Position numbers and translations under genes: made by a program | Notes under the pieces: generated by a model | The model's database searches: none | Told to the model about the DNA's origin: nothing | The model's input: only the letters and a program-made list of their open reading frames with translations | Shown: positions 8,576 through 18,228 of the stretch, one piece after another | Position numbering within the stretch: the first letter of the stretch is position 1 | Layout of the letters: every line of letters begins with the position of its first letter | Source: Tieghemiomyces parasiticus | Taxonomy: Eukaryota; Kickxellomycota; Dimargaritomycetes; Dimargaritales; Dimargaritaceae | Direction: 5' to 3' | DNA: 18,228 bases | Assembly: GCA_027575765.1 (NCBI GenBank) | Contig: JANBPT010000951.1 | Span: forward strand, 1 to 18,228

Positions 8576-11500
8576 TTACGCCGTATCCGTCGCGGTTACG
8601 CCGCCAGGTATCACAGCCTCTGTTGATCCGGCCACTTCCTCATGTTCTGGACCATGTCCAACCGTTGCCGTTGCCGTCGCCGTCGCCACCGTCGTCGTCA
8701 GGTCTCCGACCGTCTGACATCCCTTATTAGCCCTTCGCCACGTACGGTCATCCCAACCCTGCTTAAGCTGCCTCAAACTAACCGCCAGCTGCTTATTCTC
8801 GGCCACGAGTCCGTCCAGTTGCCTACGGTGTTGGGTTCTCACCTGGACCACGAGTTCGCGAAATTCGTCGCGGAGGGCCTGGAGCTGTGGGTAATACTTG
8901 GCAAATTTCTGCGGGTTAAGGCCGTGCAGGCTGAGGCTCGGAGAGGCACTCCGGGAATCGACCCCGGTGTGAGTAGTGCTGCCGCCGTTCATCGCCGCGG
9001 TGGAGGAAGGGGAACCTGGGATGTTGAGACCCGGGGAACCTGGGCTACCCATACCGCCGCTACCGGCGACGACCGCGAGGGCGGCCAGGGTGGATGGTGG
9101 CGTTAGGGGTAAGAAGTTATCCGCGGCCTTAACCATACCCCCACCGTTGCTAGCGGCTCCTCCGGCAGCGGCCGCGTTACTCGTCATGGCGGATGATATT
9201 CCGAGTCCTCGGCCGAGGTTCGGCCGCTGTTGGGTACCCGACGCGGGCCCACTTTCCTCCGTTCTTACGGCGGCCGACTCACTACTATACGACCGTGCAG
9301 TCGGGTGCGGCGACGAAGGGGGCTGGGCGTACTCCCCTTCCTCCACGAGTGGGGTCTTGGCATCACTGGGGAAGACGGCCTGGGATAACGGCGAGGGCGA
9401 CATGGGCAACCGGATACTAGCGGAGTCGAGAGTGGCCGCCGCCGCCGACGACGACGGGGAGGAAGAGACCGGGTGCAAGTGAGTGGTATCGCTCCACCCA
9501 ATGATGCGGTCGACGCGGTGGTGGGCCAGGGCGGTTTCAAGGGCGTAGACTTGGTGCCGTAGGTCGTCAATCTTGTGTTCGTAACGACCGCGTTCCGTCT
9601 CGAATTCGGTACACCGGCGGGTGAGGTGGTCGACCTGGACCAGCACGGCTTCGACCTCGCGGCGCAGGGTCTCGTCGCGCTGTGTGAGCTGCTGTTCCTT
9701 GGCCAGGTACCCGCCGTGGGTCTTGTGGAGCTGGGCCGTGTGTGACATGCGGATGCGACTGAGCTGCGCCTCGTGCTCGGCGAAGAGGCGCCGGCGCTCC
9801 TTGTCCATCATGGCGGGGGTAAAGTGTGTACGCTGGCACTCGGCCATCTGGGTCTGAAGGTGATTGGTCCGCGTCTTGTGTTCGTCGAGTTCGTCTTCCT
9901 TATCGCGGAGGCGGCGCTGGAGGTGACGGTGCGTCGTGGTGAGTTCGGCCAGGTGGACCTGTGTGTCCGCCTCCTGTGTCTGCGCCGCGTCCAGGGCCTC
10001 CCGCAGCTCAGCCAGTTCCAGCGATTGCGTGCTCAGGCGCTGCTCGAGCTGCGTAATCTGTTCCGCGTAGGCCGAAGCTGTTGTCGGGTCCGCCGGGCCC
10101 GGTACGCTAGCGCTCCGCGCCCGGGTCTCGTTCATGACAACTCCGGGCGGCCGCAAGTCTTCGAGCATCCCCGAGAGGTGCGCATGATCGGCCTCCAACT
10201 GCCGGAGTCGGGCGTCGGCGGCGCGTCGCTCGTCCACCAGGTGTTCGAGAGCGCGATCAAAGGAGGTAGCCTTGGCCTCCTCCTCGTCACCCTCCCCGAC
10301 GCGATTATCATCGTCATCATCGAGGTCGCGGTGCATGTCCAAAGAGGCACGCGGGGTAGCGGCGTCCAGGAGGGCCGACCACCCGGTGACCCGTTCGACC
10401 CATGCGTCCTTCGCCTGTTCCAGTGCACCGTAGCAGGCCATGACGTACTCGATCTGCTTCTGCACGGCGCGGAGACGGACGGTGGGATCGACCAGGCTGA
10501 GACTGGACGAGTTCGCACGGTCGAAGGGTGCAGCCGGGTACCGCCATCCGTGATGCCGGGCCCCGTCGGCCAGGAGTGCCTCGATGGGATCGAGCGACGC
10601 ATGAAGAGAGCCCTTGAACTTGCGGATCTGAAACTTCTCCTCCTTTAGGGCCGCCTCAGCGCCCTCCTGGGACCGACTCGAAGCTGCTAGGGCGCGTTTG
10701 AGGGACGCTGTCTCGTCGTCGAGGGTCGACATCTCGCCGAACTGACTGGTCACTGACACGGCATCATTCATGAAGCTTGACTGGGAGAGCCGTGAAGCGG
10801 GCACGTCTGACAGACGGAGGTCCGAGGTAGGGTTGCTGCTGCCGGTGGTGCCGACGGCAGCCGGGTGACCATCGACCGTCACTGTGGGCGCCCCCATGTC
10901 GCCACTGGCGGTGCGCTCCTGGGCAATCTCCAATGCCACCGCGAGCTGCCGGCCCAGTTCGGCCTTCTCAGCCTTTAACTCCTCAATCTGGGACTGGAGG
11001 TGGATACTGCTCTCGTTCGCGTGCGCAGGGTCCTGGGTCCAGGCGGGCAGGGATACCCCGTGCATGTCCTGTTCCAGGGCCTCGAGGCAGGCGGACGGAG
11101 ACCGGTAAATGGACGGAGACAGGGCCGTGGTCGAGTTGGACAGGGAGCTCGCCGAGAAGGACGTGGTGGACCGTTGGAAGGTCGGGGCGGACCCGTTGAG
11201 GTCGGCAGCAAGTCCGCGCGTCCGCACCTGGCTGCGTTCCAGATCCTCACGGAGCTCAACGATTTGCATTTCCTTGTCATCCAGTTGGACGTGCGCGTGG
11301 TCCAGGGCCTCCTGCGTACGTCGGTGGTCTTCCTGGATCGAGACCAGACGCCGTTCCATCTCACGCATCCGGTCCATAAAGAGCTCGACTTCAGGCCCGG
11401 TGGCCCCGGACTGGCCCGCGGCCGTGCCGTTTTCGCCACCCTCCTCCTCCTCCTCCTCCTCTTCATCGTCAGAGTCGTCTTCTTCCTCACTCTCCTGGAT

Positions 11501-13618
11501 GGTCCGGATGGGGATGGCACTAGCGCGACGGGGTCGACCTTTGGGCGTATGGACCCCCAGCTGGTCGCGACGGACGGAGGGCATGGTCGGGCGGAGCGCA
11601 CGCTGTCGGCGCTGCTGACTGGCCAAATAGGCGTGCCGCAGGATGGCCGCAGAGTGCTGCTGGAGGCGGAGCTGGTTCTGGAAGTAACGCTGGTTGAGGG
11701 TCCGCAACTCCTCGAGGGCCTGACTGACCTTGCGGTTGGTGTTATCCAGCTGCTCCTTGGCCTGTTTGGCCATCTTCTTGCTGTTGGCGTGGAGCAGGGA
11801 TAAGGACCGGGCAGCGTCACGCATCTTGGTCTCAAGTTCCAGGCGGGTCTCCAAACCTCGGATGCGCGTGGTGAGTAGCACCTGGTCCTTCTTAATGCTC
11901 TCGAGGTGGTCGGGGGCCAGGGGAATGAACCCTTGGGTGTCGTCGACAGCCCGCGGGAGGACAGCCAGTAGGACACTATCGTCGGCCAGGTCCAACTCAG
12001 AGGGAATATCCTGGGTGAGAGTGGAGCGCACCGATTCCACGGCGGAGTCGATTGTGAATGGTGGTGGGGGACGAGGCGGGGCGGCTGGCGTAGTGGCGGA
12101 GGTACCACCGTCGGGTTTTACGGGGGAATTGTTTGCCGAGAGGTTAATGAAGGTACTTTTGGGACGCTGACGCCCGGATAGCTTGCGGTGGTTGGTGATG
12201 GTGGGTTTCCCGGTGGCGCTGGTCAGTTCGCCGGGCATCATGGAGACGGGCCGAGCCGACCGGCTGTGGACGCGCGAGAACCAGTTATCCATGGGGTCGG
12301 CCCCCTTATTCGCCCAGTCAGTCGGACTCGACAGCGACGGTTTGAGCGGTGGCGGCGACATGGTTCGAGTCTCGCGTCCAGAAGCTTCGAAACTGGCTGT
12401 GGCATAGCGGGGGCGCCCCGAGTCGGCCGCGGAGTCGACTGATGCGAAGGATGCCTCATTCTCGTTACTCAGCATGCTCACGTTGGCGGCTTCGCGCTCT
12501 TGTTCCAGGACTTCTTCGTCCTTGATCAGGTCCTGTAGGGTCGGGGCTAGGTCATTGAGGGCGTGCGACGGGTGGATCAGGACGGGCGATGAGATCTTGC
12601 GGCTGCCAACCCCAACCCCGGCAGGTCGGGCCAGCTCATTGGAACTACGGTTGGCACGGGGCAAGCCAAAGAATTTTGTGATGCCACCGCTGTTACTGTT
12701 ATTACTGCTGACACTGGGGGCTGGGGTGAGATCGGCACTGGAAATGCCCTTGGACGCCGCCAGCTTGAGGTTGTCCACCGAGCCCGTCCGACCACGGCCC
12801 ATGAAACTGAACGGTCGCCGGGAGTTTTCGAGAGGCGGCGGAGCAAGGTGGCGACTACGGTTTCCCGCCGTACCCTCGTCTTCGTCTTCGTCTTCGTCTT
12901 CGTGGTCGTCATCACCGGCCCTTTGCCCACCGGTGTGAGAGCTGCTATAAAACATGGTGATGGGGCGAGCCCTGCTGGTCTCGATACCCGCAGGCTTTCC
13001 ATCGAAACTGGGGCCGTGACTATGGCGGGGCTGCGCGGCAGGGCGCTTGCTAGCAACGGCCGGGGAGGCGGGGGAGCCGGTGCGGATGTCAACCATCGAA
13101 GAATTGCGCGAGCCCTGGTGGGCGCTAGCGGTGCCCAGGGACGCACGACCAACTACGGCATCAGCGTCGACGGGTACGGAGTCGCGGCGTTGGATGGCGG
13201 TGGGGCCGATGTCGGTGTTGAGGGAGGCCCGAGAGTGCAGCTCGCTCGACGCGTGGCTGAGGATAGAATCGCGGTCCGAGCGGTTCACTTGCGACTTGGC
13301 GGATGACGGTGGGCCCGGGGACGCCGCGCCGTCGGCCTCAGCCTTCTTGATGAAGGATCTTTTTTTCTTCTGTGGTCCCCGCGGGGGCGGGCGTTAAGTC
13401 AAAGTTGGCCGTACAGTGGGGGGGGAGGTTAGTGAGGGCGGGGGTACAGTGTCTGGGGGGGGCGGTGAGGACGCTCTGCCGACTCCGCTCTGGGATGGAG
13501 CTGGACCTGTCGGCTGGTGGGGAGCAATAAGGGCCAGAAGTTCTCCTCTGCTGAGTACTGCGAGCGCTGGCCAAATCCGTCCACTTACATCCTTGGTAAA
13601 CTTGTTGAGGAGCTGCAT
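8576..13618 (-). CDS. Large Uds1-domain (up-regulated during septation) coiled-coil protein; two exons
   Basis: Exon 1 is 13589-13618 and encodes MQLLNKFTKD. Exon 2 is 13369-8576. The phase-0 join gives about 1,607 residues. Without exon 1, exon 2 has no ATG before a stop at 13394-13396 and would start only at a GTG. The N-terminal 470 residues are Ser/Pro/Arg-rich and probably disordered, with a basic KKKRSFIKK at 11-19 and an acidic run at about 162-175. Residues about 472-592 match the fungal Uds1 domain, with the hallmark series of an LESIKKDQ-like segment, LETKMRDAARSLSLL, then LQQHSAAIL. A Glu-rich run (about 636-654) precedes coiled coils at about 675-727, 798-828 and 1108-1293. A second low-complexity region (about 1300-1490) leads to a final helical segment (about 1493-1550). 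No catalytic motif or membrane segment is seen. A scaffold role at septa or the cell cortex is inferred from the family name. The domain call is good; the function is uncertain. Confidence 0.85.
11437..11464. repeat. Coding trinucleotide tract encoding the poly-Glu run
   Basis: Tandem CTC units on the plus strand (GAG on the coding strand) encode eight consecutive glutamates in the Uds1-family protein. A similar coding tract of TTCGTC units at about 12880-12903 encodes the Asp-Glu alternation near the N terminus. Both are candidates for length variation. Confidence 0.8.
13370..13588 (-). other. Intron 1 (219 nt) of the Uds1-family gene
   Basis: The donor is a perfect GTAAGT starting at 13588. 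The acceptor is ACCACAG ending at 13370. A CTTAAC branch-like motif at 13398-13393 lies about 25 nt before the acceptor. The junction is phase 0 and supplies the only ATG for the long frame. Confidence 0.8.
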
Positions 13619-15695
13619 GGTCAAGGCAGGTCCTGGTGCTCGTCGCACCGGTGAGTGGGAGGTGGAAGCTGGCTAGGGCTATGAAAGGCGGGGGTGGTGA
13701 GTGTCCAGGAGCCGCAGGTGGATGAGGTGGCGGAGGTGAGGTTGCGTTGTATGGTGGTCAGATGCGGCTAAACCGGGGCGACTTGGGGTCGGGGATGACT
13801 GCAATCCTTGGCACAAGAGACAAAGGGGATGTCGGAAGCCAGAGCGGAGAATTGCACAGGGTGGTTGCCAGCCGATTGCCAACGAGCGGAAACTGAAGCG
13901 GAGCAAAGTGTGGAGTGAAGAAGAGAGGAAACGCGCCGATGCCAAACAAACGGAGGCGACAGGGAGACGGGGCTATTTCGGCACCTATTCTTTGCCACGT
14001 CGCTGTGAGTATTAGGGTGGAACGAAGGTGTTGAGGCATGGGGCGGTGGAGGGTAGCACCAGGGGGGGGGGCTTTGGGAGCGCAACTTTCTCAGGTTAAA
14101 AATAGCTAACAGCGTAGTGCCCCCTCGCTCCCGAGCCGTTCAATTACGGCATGAATTTAACCGCTCCCCCAAGATGACATGTCCGGTAGGAGAGGCTGGA
14201 TGTCTCGATTATCGGAAGCACTCGCCCCCTTATGGAGATGCCCCGGCCTGGCGGCTACACGTCAGCGACAGTATGTGTAGCGCAGCGCAGTGTATCTAGG
14301 GGAGGGATAGGGAGGGTGTCTTGAAAACGACCACCAGGCTTCAGTTGCGAAGGCCGTGTCCGTCGTCGGTAAGGTCATGGTGTCCGCGGACATGAATACC
14401 TGCCACAGGCGTCGACGGGCAATGCATCGAGCCGGCGGGTCCAAGTGTTAGAGCAGCAAAGGGTGGCTCGAAAATATCTGATAGCCGACCGAAACCCCGC
14501 GACCGTAGGGGAGATGGATGCCATTCGGACTGGCAAACAAGCTAATGATAGGGCTTAGCTGTCCTTAACAGGCCCTTTCATTAGGAGTCCCTGTACAACG
14601 CCACACAACCATCAGCGGCTTCCCTGCGCCCTCCCCCCGATACCTTTTCGAGCTGGCTGAACTTGCCTGATACAGCCTACATCATCACCCCCATGGGCCC
14701 AAAGGGTATGCCGCCCACCGGTATTAGATACCAGTAGACGCGCCCACCGCTTTAAATCTGCCTTCATTTGTGGACATCTTCCACCTATCCGATTGTACTG
14801 GTCCATCCGCTCACATGTCCGTGTATCTTAGGTGCGGGGCCAGCCAGCTCCGACCAGGAGGGGGGAGTGCGAGAGAAGCCCTGCGGATTATAATTGCTCA
14901 CCACACGCTGACTGACAAGCTGCGGCGGAGTTGCCCAGGATACCACGCCAGACTCCAATGCAAAGCAGACGTGCTGGCAAGCTAAGGTTCTATAGATGTG
15001 AACGATCGGCTACTTTTAGACTCACAGGGGGGAGGCAGACAGACGCGGAGCCCAACGTGGTCTTTGCTTTACTTCACTGCTCCTCGCATCGGTTTTTCAC
15101 TGGTCCTAGCTGCCGTTGGTTAATATTCAAGACCCTCACTAGACTGACCCTCCAATTCTACGTATAAACCTCGCCATGCATAAACGGTTATGTGTAATGA
15201 ATAGCGTGTTTGGGTGGGGAAGCATCTGGAGAACTTGGGTGGGCACTGCGAGGCGGTCGGCAAGCTTGAAGCCGAAGGGGCCCGCGCAACGCGAAGGTCG
15301 CGAGTACCTCCAATCCACCAATGAAGCCATCTACCGGCCTTATTGGCCGGGCAAGCCCCCAATTCCTAAACCCGACTAGGCAGCATCGTGCAATGCCCAC
15401 CTCACGTTACTCGACCATCCTCGCGTTCCCACCGTCTTGCCCTTCGCATCGCCATTCTCCCACTTACTCGCATGCATCTCCCACCTTAGACCATCTTGCT
15501 CTGTGATAGACACTATACCCCTATTTTGTGACCTCCGTACCCAGCATCGCATCGCTTTTCGCACGGCGACCATCCATCTGATCCCAGAAGGCCCTTCAGC
15601 CTAAGTCCCATTCTGCCGTCCCTTCGTCCTCAAAACCCACGCCCCGTCCATGCTCCGCTAGCCGACCTTCGCCCTCTTATCTGACTAGCCGCGCC
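13619..15695. other. 2.1 kb divergent promoter region between the Uds1-family gene and CAF1; no supported gene
   Basis: Both flanking genes are transcribed away from this region. The stretch from about 15380 to 15690 is pyrimidine-rich on the plus strand and probably holds the CAF1 promoter and leader. Open frames at 13679-14085 (minus), 14612-14806 (minus) and 14931-15362 (both strands) are short, overlap each other and lack the codon bias of the real genes. No RNA gene or repeat family was recognised. Confidence 0.5.
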
Positions 15696-17062
15696 ATGTC
15701 TGACACCGAGAAGAAGCTCATCCGCGAGGTGTGGGCCAACAACCTCGAGACCGAGTTTACCATCATCCGTCGGCTCATTGAGCAGTACCCGTACATTTCC
15801 ATGGTGAGTAGGCCTTCACCACCCAGCTCAAACGGAGACCTTGGCTCCGGTTAAGTGACCATGAAGTGTTTTGGTGGCCTACGTGCCTGCACCACTAAAC
15901 CGTTTCCCCCCACATTCTACACGCCCCAACTCCTCCCTCTCTGGCCGATACTCCGTAGGATACGGAGTTCCCTGGTGTCGTTTCAAGGCCCATCGGTACG
16001 TTCCGGTCTTCGGCCGATTACCACTACCAGACACTGCGGTGCAACGTGGATCTACTCAAGATTATCCAGCTGGGCATCACCTTCGCCGACGAGGCTGGTA
16101 ATTTCCCGCCAGAGGCCTGCACGTGGCAGTTCAATTTCAAATTTGATTTGGAGTAAGTGGGCCCCGTATACCAGCCTAGGTGCCGACGGTCCGATGTGCG
16201 GATAGTTACAGCCAACAGCCCTTAGCTCTCGAATCTCGAATCTCTTTCTAACCCGCTGCTATTACACCTACTTGGCCCGTGCCCCCAACTCCCACTTCCA
16301 TTACGTAGCGAGGACATGTACGCCCAGGACTCGATCGACCTACTGACCAACTCAGGCATCGATTTTCACAAAAACAAGGACCACGGCATTGACCCGGCAC
16401 ACTTTGGGGAACTGATGACTACCTCCGGCCTGGTTTTGATGGACGACGTGAAGTGGATATCTTTCCACAGCGGGTACGACTTTGGCTACCTCCTAAAGGT
16501 CCTTATCTGTCAGCAGCTACCGGCGGACGAGCAAGGGTTCTTTGAGCTGCTGAGCACATATTTCCCGCACATATATGATATCAAGTACCTCATGCGCAGC
16601 TGCAAGAACCTGAAGGGCGGCCTCCAAGAGGTTGCTGACGATCTCAGCGTCCCCCGGATCGGGCCCCAACATCAGGCCGGTAGCGATAGCTTACTGACCT
16701 CGGCGACGTTCTTTAAGATGCGGCAGACTTTCTTTGACGATAAGATTGACGACGACAAGTACCTGTAAGTAGGACGAGATGCGGGTGGAAGTAATGGCGA
16801 CTACCTCGGCCAATTGCCAGCCAGCATGCCTGCGGAGAACTCTGAGCGCGGTAGGCACCAGTTCGCTGAAGCGACAGCATTGGCCTTGACAACTTGGTAC
16901 TAATACACATTCTCCCTTTCTTCCCCCCCATCGACCAACCCTTCCTCCCCTTTTAGTGGCCATTTGTACGGCCTAGGTCACGGCCACGTCACAAGCCACG
17001 GAGGACCATTCATTCCAGGTAGCTCCATCAGCGTAGGCGGTCGGGCCGGCACCCCCATCTAA
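15696..17062 (+). CDS. CAF1/POP2-type CCR4-NOT deadenylase; four exons
   Basis: This is the orthologue of yeast POP2 and animal CNOT7/8, a 3'-5' poly(A) exoribonuclease of the CCR4-NOT complex that shortens mRNA tails. The exons are 15696-15803, 15959-16152, 16309-16764 and 16957-17062. The introns are 155, 156 and 192 nt in phases 0, 2 and 2. The 287-residue product is very close to the animal length and lacks the Gln-rich N-terminal extension of yeast Pop2. The DEDDh active site is complete: D37 and E39 (DTEFPGVV), D158 ([10 protein letters not shown]), H222 and D227 ([10 protein letters not shown]). Other hallmarks are [10 protein letters not shown] near the start, [35 protein letters not shown] and [13 protein letters not shown]. 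Exon 4 restores LGHLYGLG and adds a Gly-rich tail of about 25 residues. Intron 3 has a TACTAAT branch motif at 16898-16904. I leave the symbol blank because the naming (POP2 or CAF1) varies. Confidence 0.96.
15804..15958 (+). other. Intron 1 of the CAF1/POP2 gene
   Basis: The donor is GTGAGT at 15804 and the acceptor CCGTAG ends at 15958. It lies directly before the codons for the catalytic DTE triad, in phase 0. Confidence 0.93.
16153..16308 (+). other. Intron 2 of the CAF1/POP2 gene
   Basis: The donor is GTAAGT at 16153 and the acceptor TACGTAG ends at 16308. A TTCTAAC branch motif is at 16246-16252. Phase 2; splicing rebuilds the conserved FDL(D)EDMYAQDS segment. Confidence 0.93.
16765..16956 (+). 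other. Intron 3 of the CAF1/POP2 gene
   Basis: The donor is GTAAGT at 16765 and the acceptor CCTTTTAG ends at 16956. A TACTAAT branch motif is at 16898-16904. Phase 2; without splicing the frame stops at the TAA inside the donor, whereas splicing gives KYLGHLYGLG as in the family. Confidence 0.93.
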
Positions 17063-18228
17063 CCTGTGCCTTGATCGCCCTGTACTTGCCCTTTCTACCA
17101 ATGAGCTATAGCCATCTAAACACTATCGAAGTTTCCGTCCATACCTATCTATTCTCCCAAGTCCTCCTGACGTCGTGTGTATACCTCCCCCATCTTTAAG
17201 AATAAAGCGGAAGCTAAGACCTTCACCGAGGTTGACGATCAAGTCAGGTTTGCGATAAGGCGCTCCGCGTGTGTCATGCTCGAACGTATTCAAGTTAACT
17301 CACGCGGTCCGCATGTTGAATCCTAGCCAGACCCCCCCTAGTCCTCTATGCACAGCCCGTCCGGCTAGGAACAAACCAGCTCACCAATTTCGCGACCGAC
17401 ATTGATCTACCGATCCGACGGTAGCTGTTGACTATTTGGGGTGGCTTTGTGTAAATTTGTACAATTCCGAAGGGATGGTGAGCTATGTACAAATGTGATC
17501 CAACGACGTACTAGATATCAAATGGACACCCAGAGCATGATCCTACGGAATAAATCAAGCAGCGCTCGACCCAGGGCAGGTACCTAGCATAACCCCATCA
17601 ACAGTTTGACAATCTGTTGCAGCACGGCTTGCCTTTCGACCACTTCGCTGTCGTCGTCTACAACCGTGTATCTATAATATGTCACAAATACCATGGACCA
17701 TGCAAAGGTTTGCATTGTGTAGGGTAGTCCCCCCACCATCATTTGCGTTGCCCTGTACAGGGACCTGGAATTACATAACGAGATTGAGCATCATATCTCT
17801 CCCACCTTTACCGATGAGCGGTGACATCGGCAAGTGTAGATCATGAGCCATGCTATTCGATTATTAAATTCGAATGTCGTTACGATTGTAGTGGGCGGTT
17901 TTAATTTCGCACTTCTGCTAGGCAGCAGTTGGCCAGAGTTGGCTGCGTACTTACCTGCCTTTTCCGGGTCTCATAAACGATAATAATTCTTTGCCGCTCA
18001 GTCCAGGGTAAGCATAGCGGACATACAACCACTGTTGACTGACCAGACTACTCCTGGATTGTAAAGCAGCAATTGCAGTTGATCCCACAACTGGCCAGAA
18101 TAATCCACTTGCCTAATAGCAGGTCTAATTAATACCGATCTGCCTCGCCCATCTCTAGGTTCCTTACAATCCATTCAAGCCTTTTGGCTTTGATCATGTG
18201 TAGTATCTGTTCTTTGTAGTTTGACGAC
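17063..18228. other. Right-end stretch without a supported gene
   Basis: Base composition falls towards 50% A+T and codon bias disappears after CAF1. A 9-bp perfect inverted repeat (ATTTGTACA at 17455-17463, TGTACAAAT at 17486-17494) could form a small hairpin. There are weak exon-like pieces, but I could not assemble any of them into a recognisable protein: an open stretch at about 17198-17325 (plus), a C-ending-codon stretch at about 17621-17665 (plus) and a minus-strand ATG with a GTAAGT donor at 17974-17949. I see no tRNA or mobile element. Confidence 0.45.
17201..17206 (+). terminator. AATAAA, probable poly(A) signal of the CAF1/POP2 gene
   Basis: An exact AATAAA lies about 140 nt downstream of the CAF1/POP2 stop codon, on the same strand. 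The position is right for a fungal 3' untranslated region. Confidence 0.45.

Noticed and set aside
9773..10648. 291-codon plus-strand open frame, and similar long frames at 11000-11803, 1697-2191 and 2297-2929
   Set aside because: They lie opposite the Uds1-family and ILV2 genes. Strong G/C third positions on the coding strand suppress stops on the other strand. The predicted products resemble no family and have no independent promoter or splice context.
10975..12108. 377-codon minus-strand open frame inside the Uds1-family gene
   Set aside because: Same strand, shifted frame. The product is Arg/Pro/Ser-rich, as expected of a frame shadow of GC-rich coding sequence, and the true frame carries the domain and coiled coils.
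12360..12376. GGTTCGAGTC sequence resembling a tRNA B box
   Set aside because: It lies inside the coding sequence of the Uds1-family gene, and I see no matching A box, acceptor stem or anticodon arm around it.
13288..13288. GTG as the start of the large Uds1-family protein
   Set aside because: Nuclear fungal genes rarely start at GTG. A spliced ATG exon upstream, with perfect donor and in-frame join, gives a better start.
17455..17494. Inverted repeat as a transposon end or terminator
   Set aside because: Only 9 bp arms with a 22-nt loop and no partner elements, target duplication or transposase nearby; this is within chance expectation.

Overview
The window reads as nuclear DNA from a fungus. 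The protein set is fungal (mitochondrial acetolactate synthase catalytic and regulatory subunits, a Uds1-domain septation-type coiled-coil protein, a CAF1/POP2 deadenylase). Several genes carry short introns with GTGAGT/GTAAGT donors and pyrimidine-rich acceptors, and coding third positions are strongly G/C. Spaced genes with intergenic stretches of 1-2.6 kb and GC-rich composition would fit an early-diverging filamentous fungus, but I cannot place it further from the sequence alone.

Layout, left to right. At 1-133 (minus) lies a short coding-like piece of a gene that runs off the left edge. At 1193-3253 (minus) is an intact, intronless ILV2 reading frame of 686 residues. After a 2.65 kb gap, 5910-7345 (minus) is a two-exon ILV6 giving 343 residues. 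At 8576-13618 (minus) is a two-exon gene for a protein of about 1,607 residues with a Uds1 domain, acidic tracts and long coiled coils; its first exon is only 30 bases. At 15696-17062 (plus) is a four-exon CAF1/POP2-type 3'-5' poly(A) exoribonuclease of 287 residues with all catalytic residues present. The remaining 1.17 kb at the right end shows no gene that I can support.

The two halves of one enzyme, acetolactate synthase (ILV2 catalytic and ILV6 regulatory), are neighbours on the same strand. Together they catalyse and feedback-control the first common step of valine, leucine and isoleucine synthesis in mitochondria. TGACTC cores, the half-site of Gcn4/CpcA-type activators, occur upstream of both. 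The CAF1 gene and the Uds1-family gene are transcribed divergently from a 2.1 kb region. I found no mobile element, CRISPR array, rRNA or tRNA, and no convincing novel multi-gene system. The most useful observations are the linked ILV pair, the splice architecture that corrects the 5' ends of three genes, and a candidate leader intron in ILV2.
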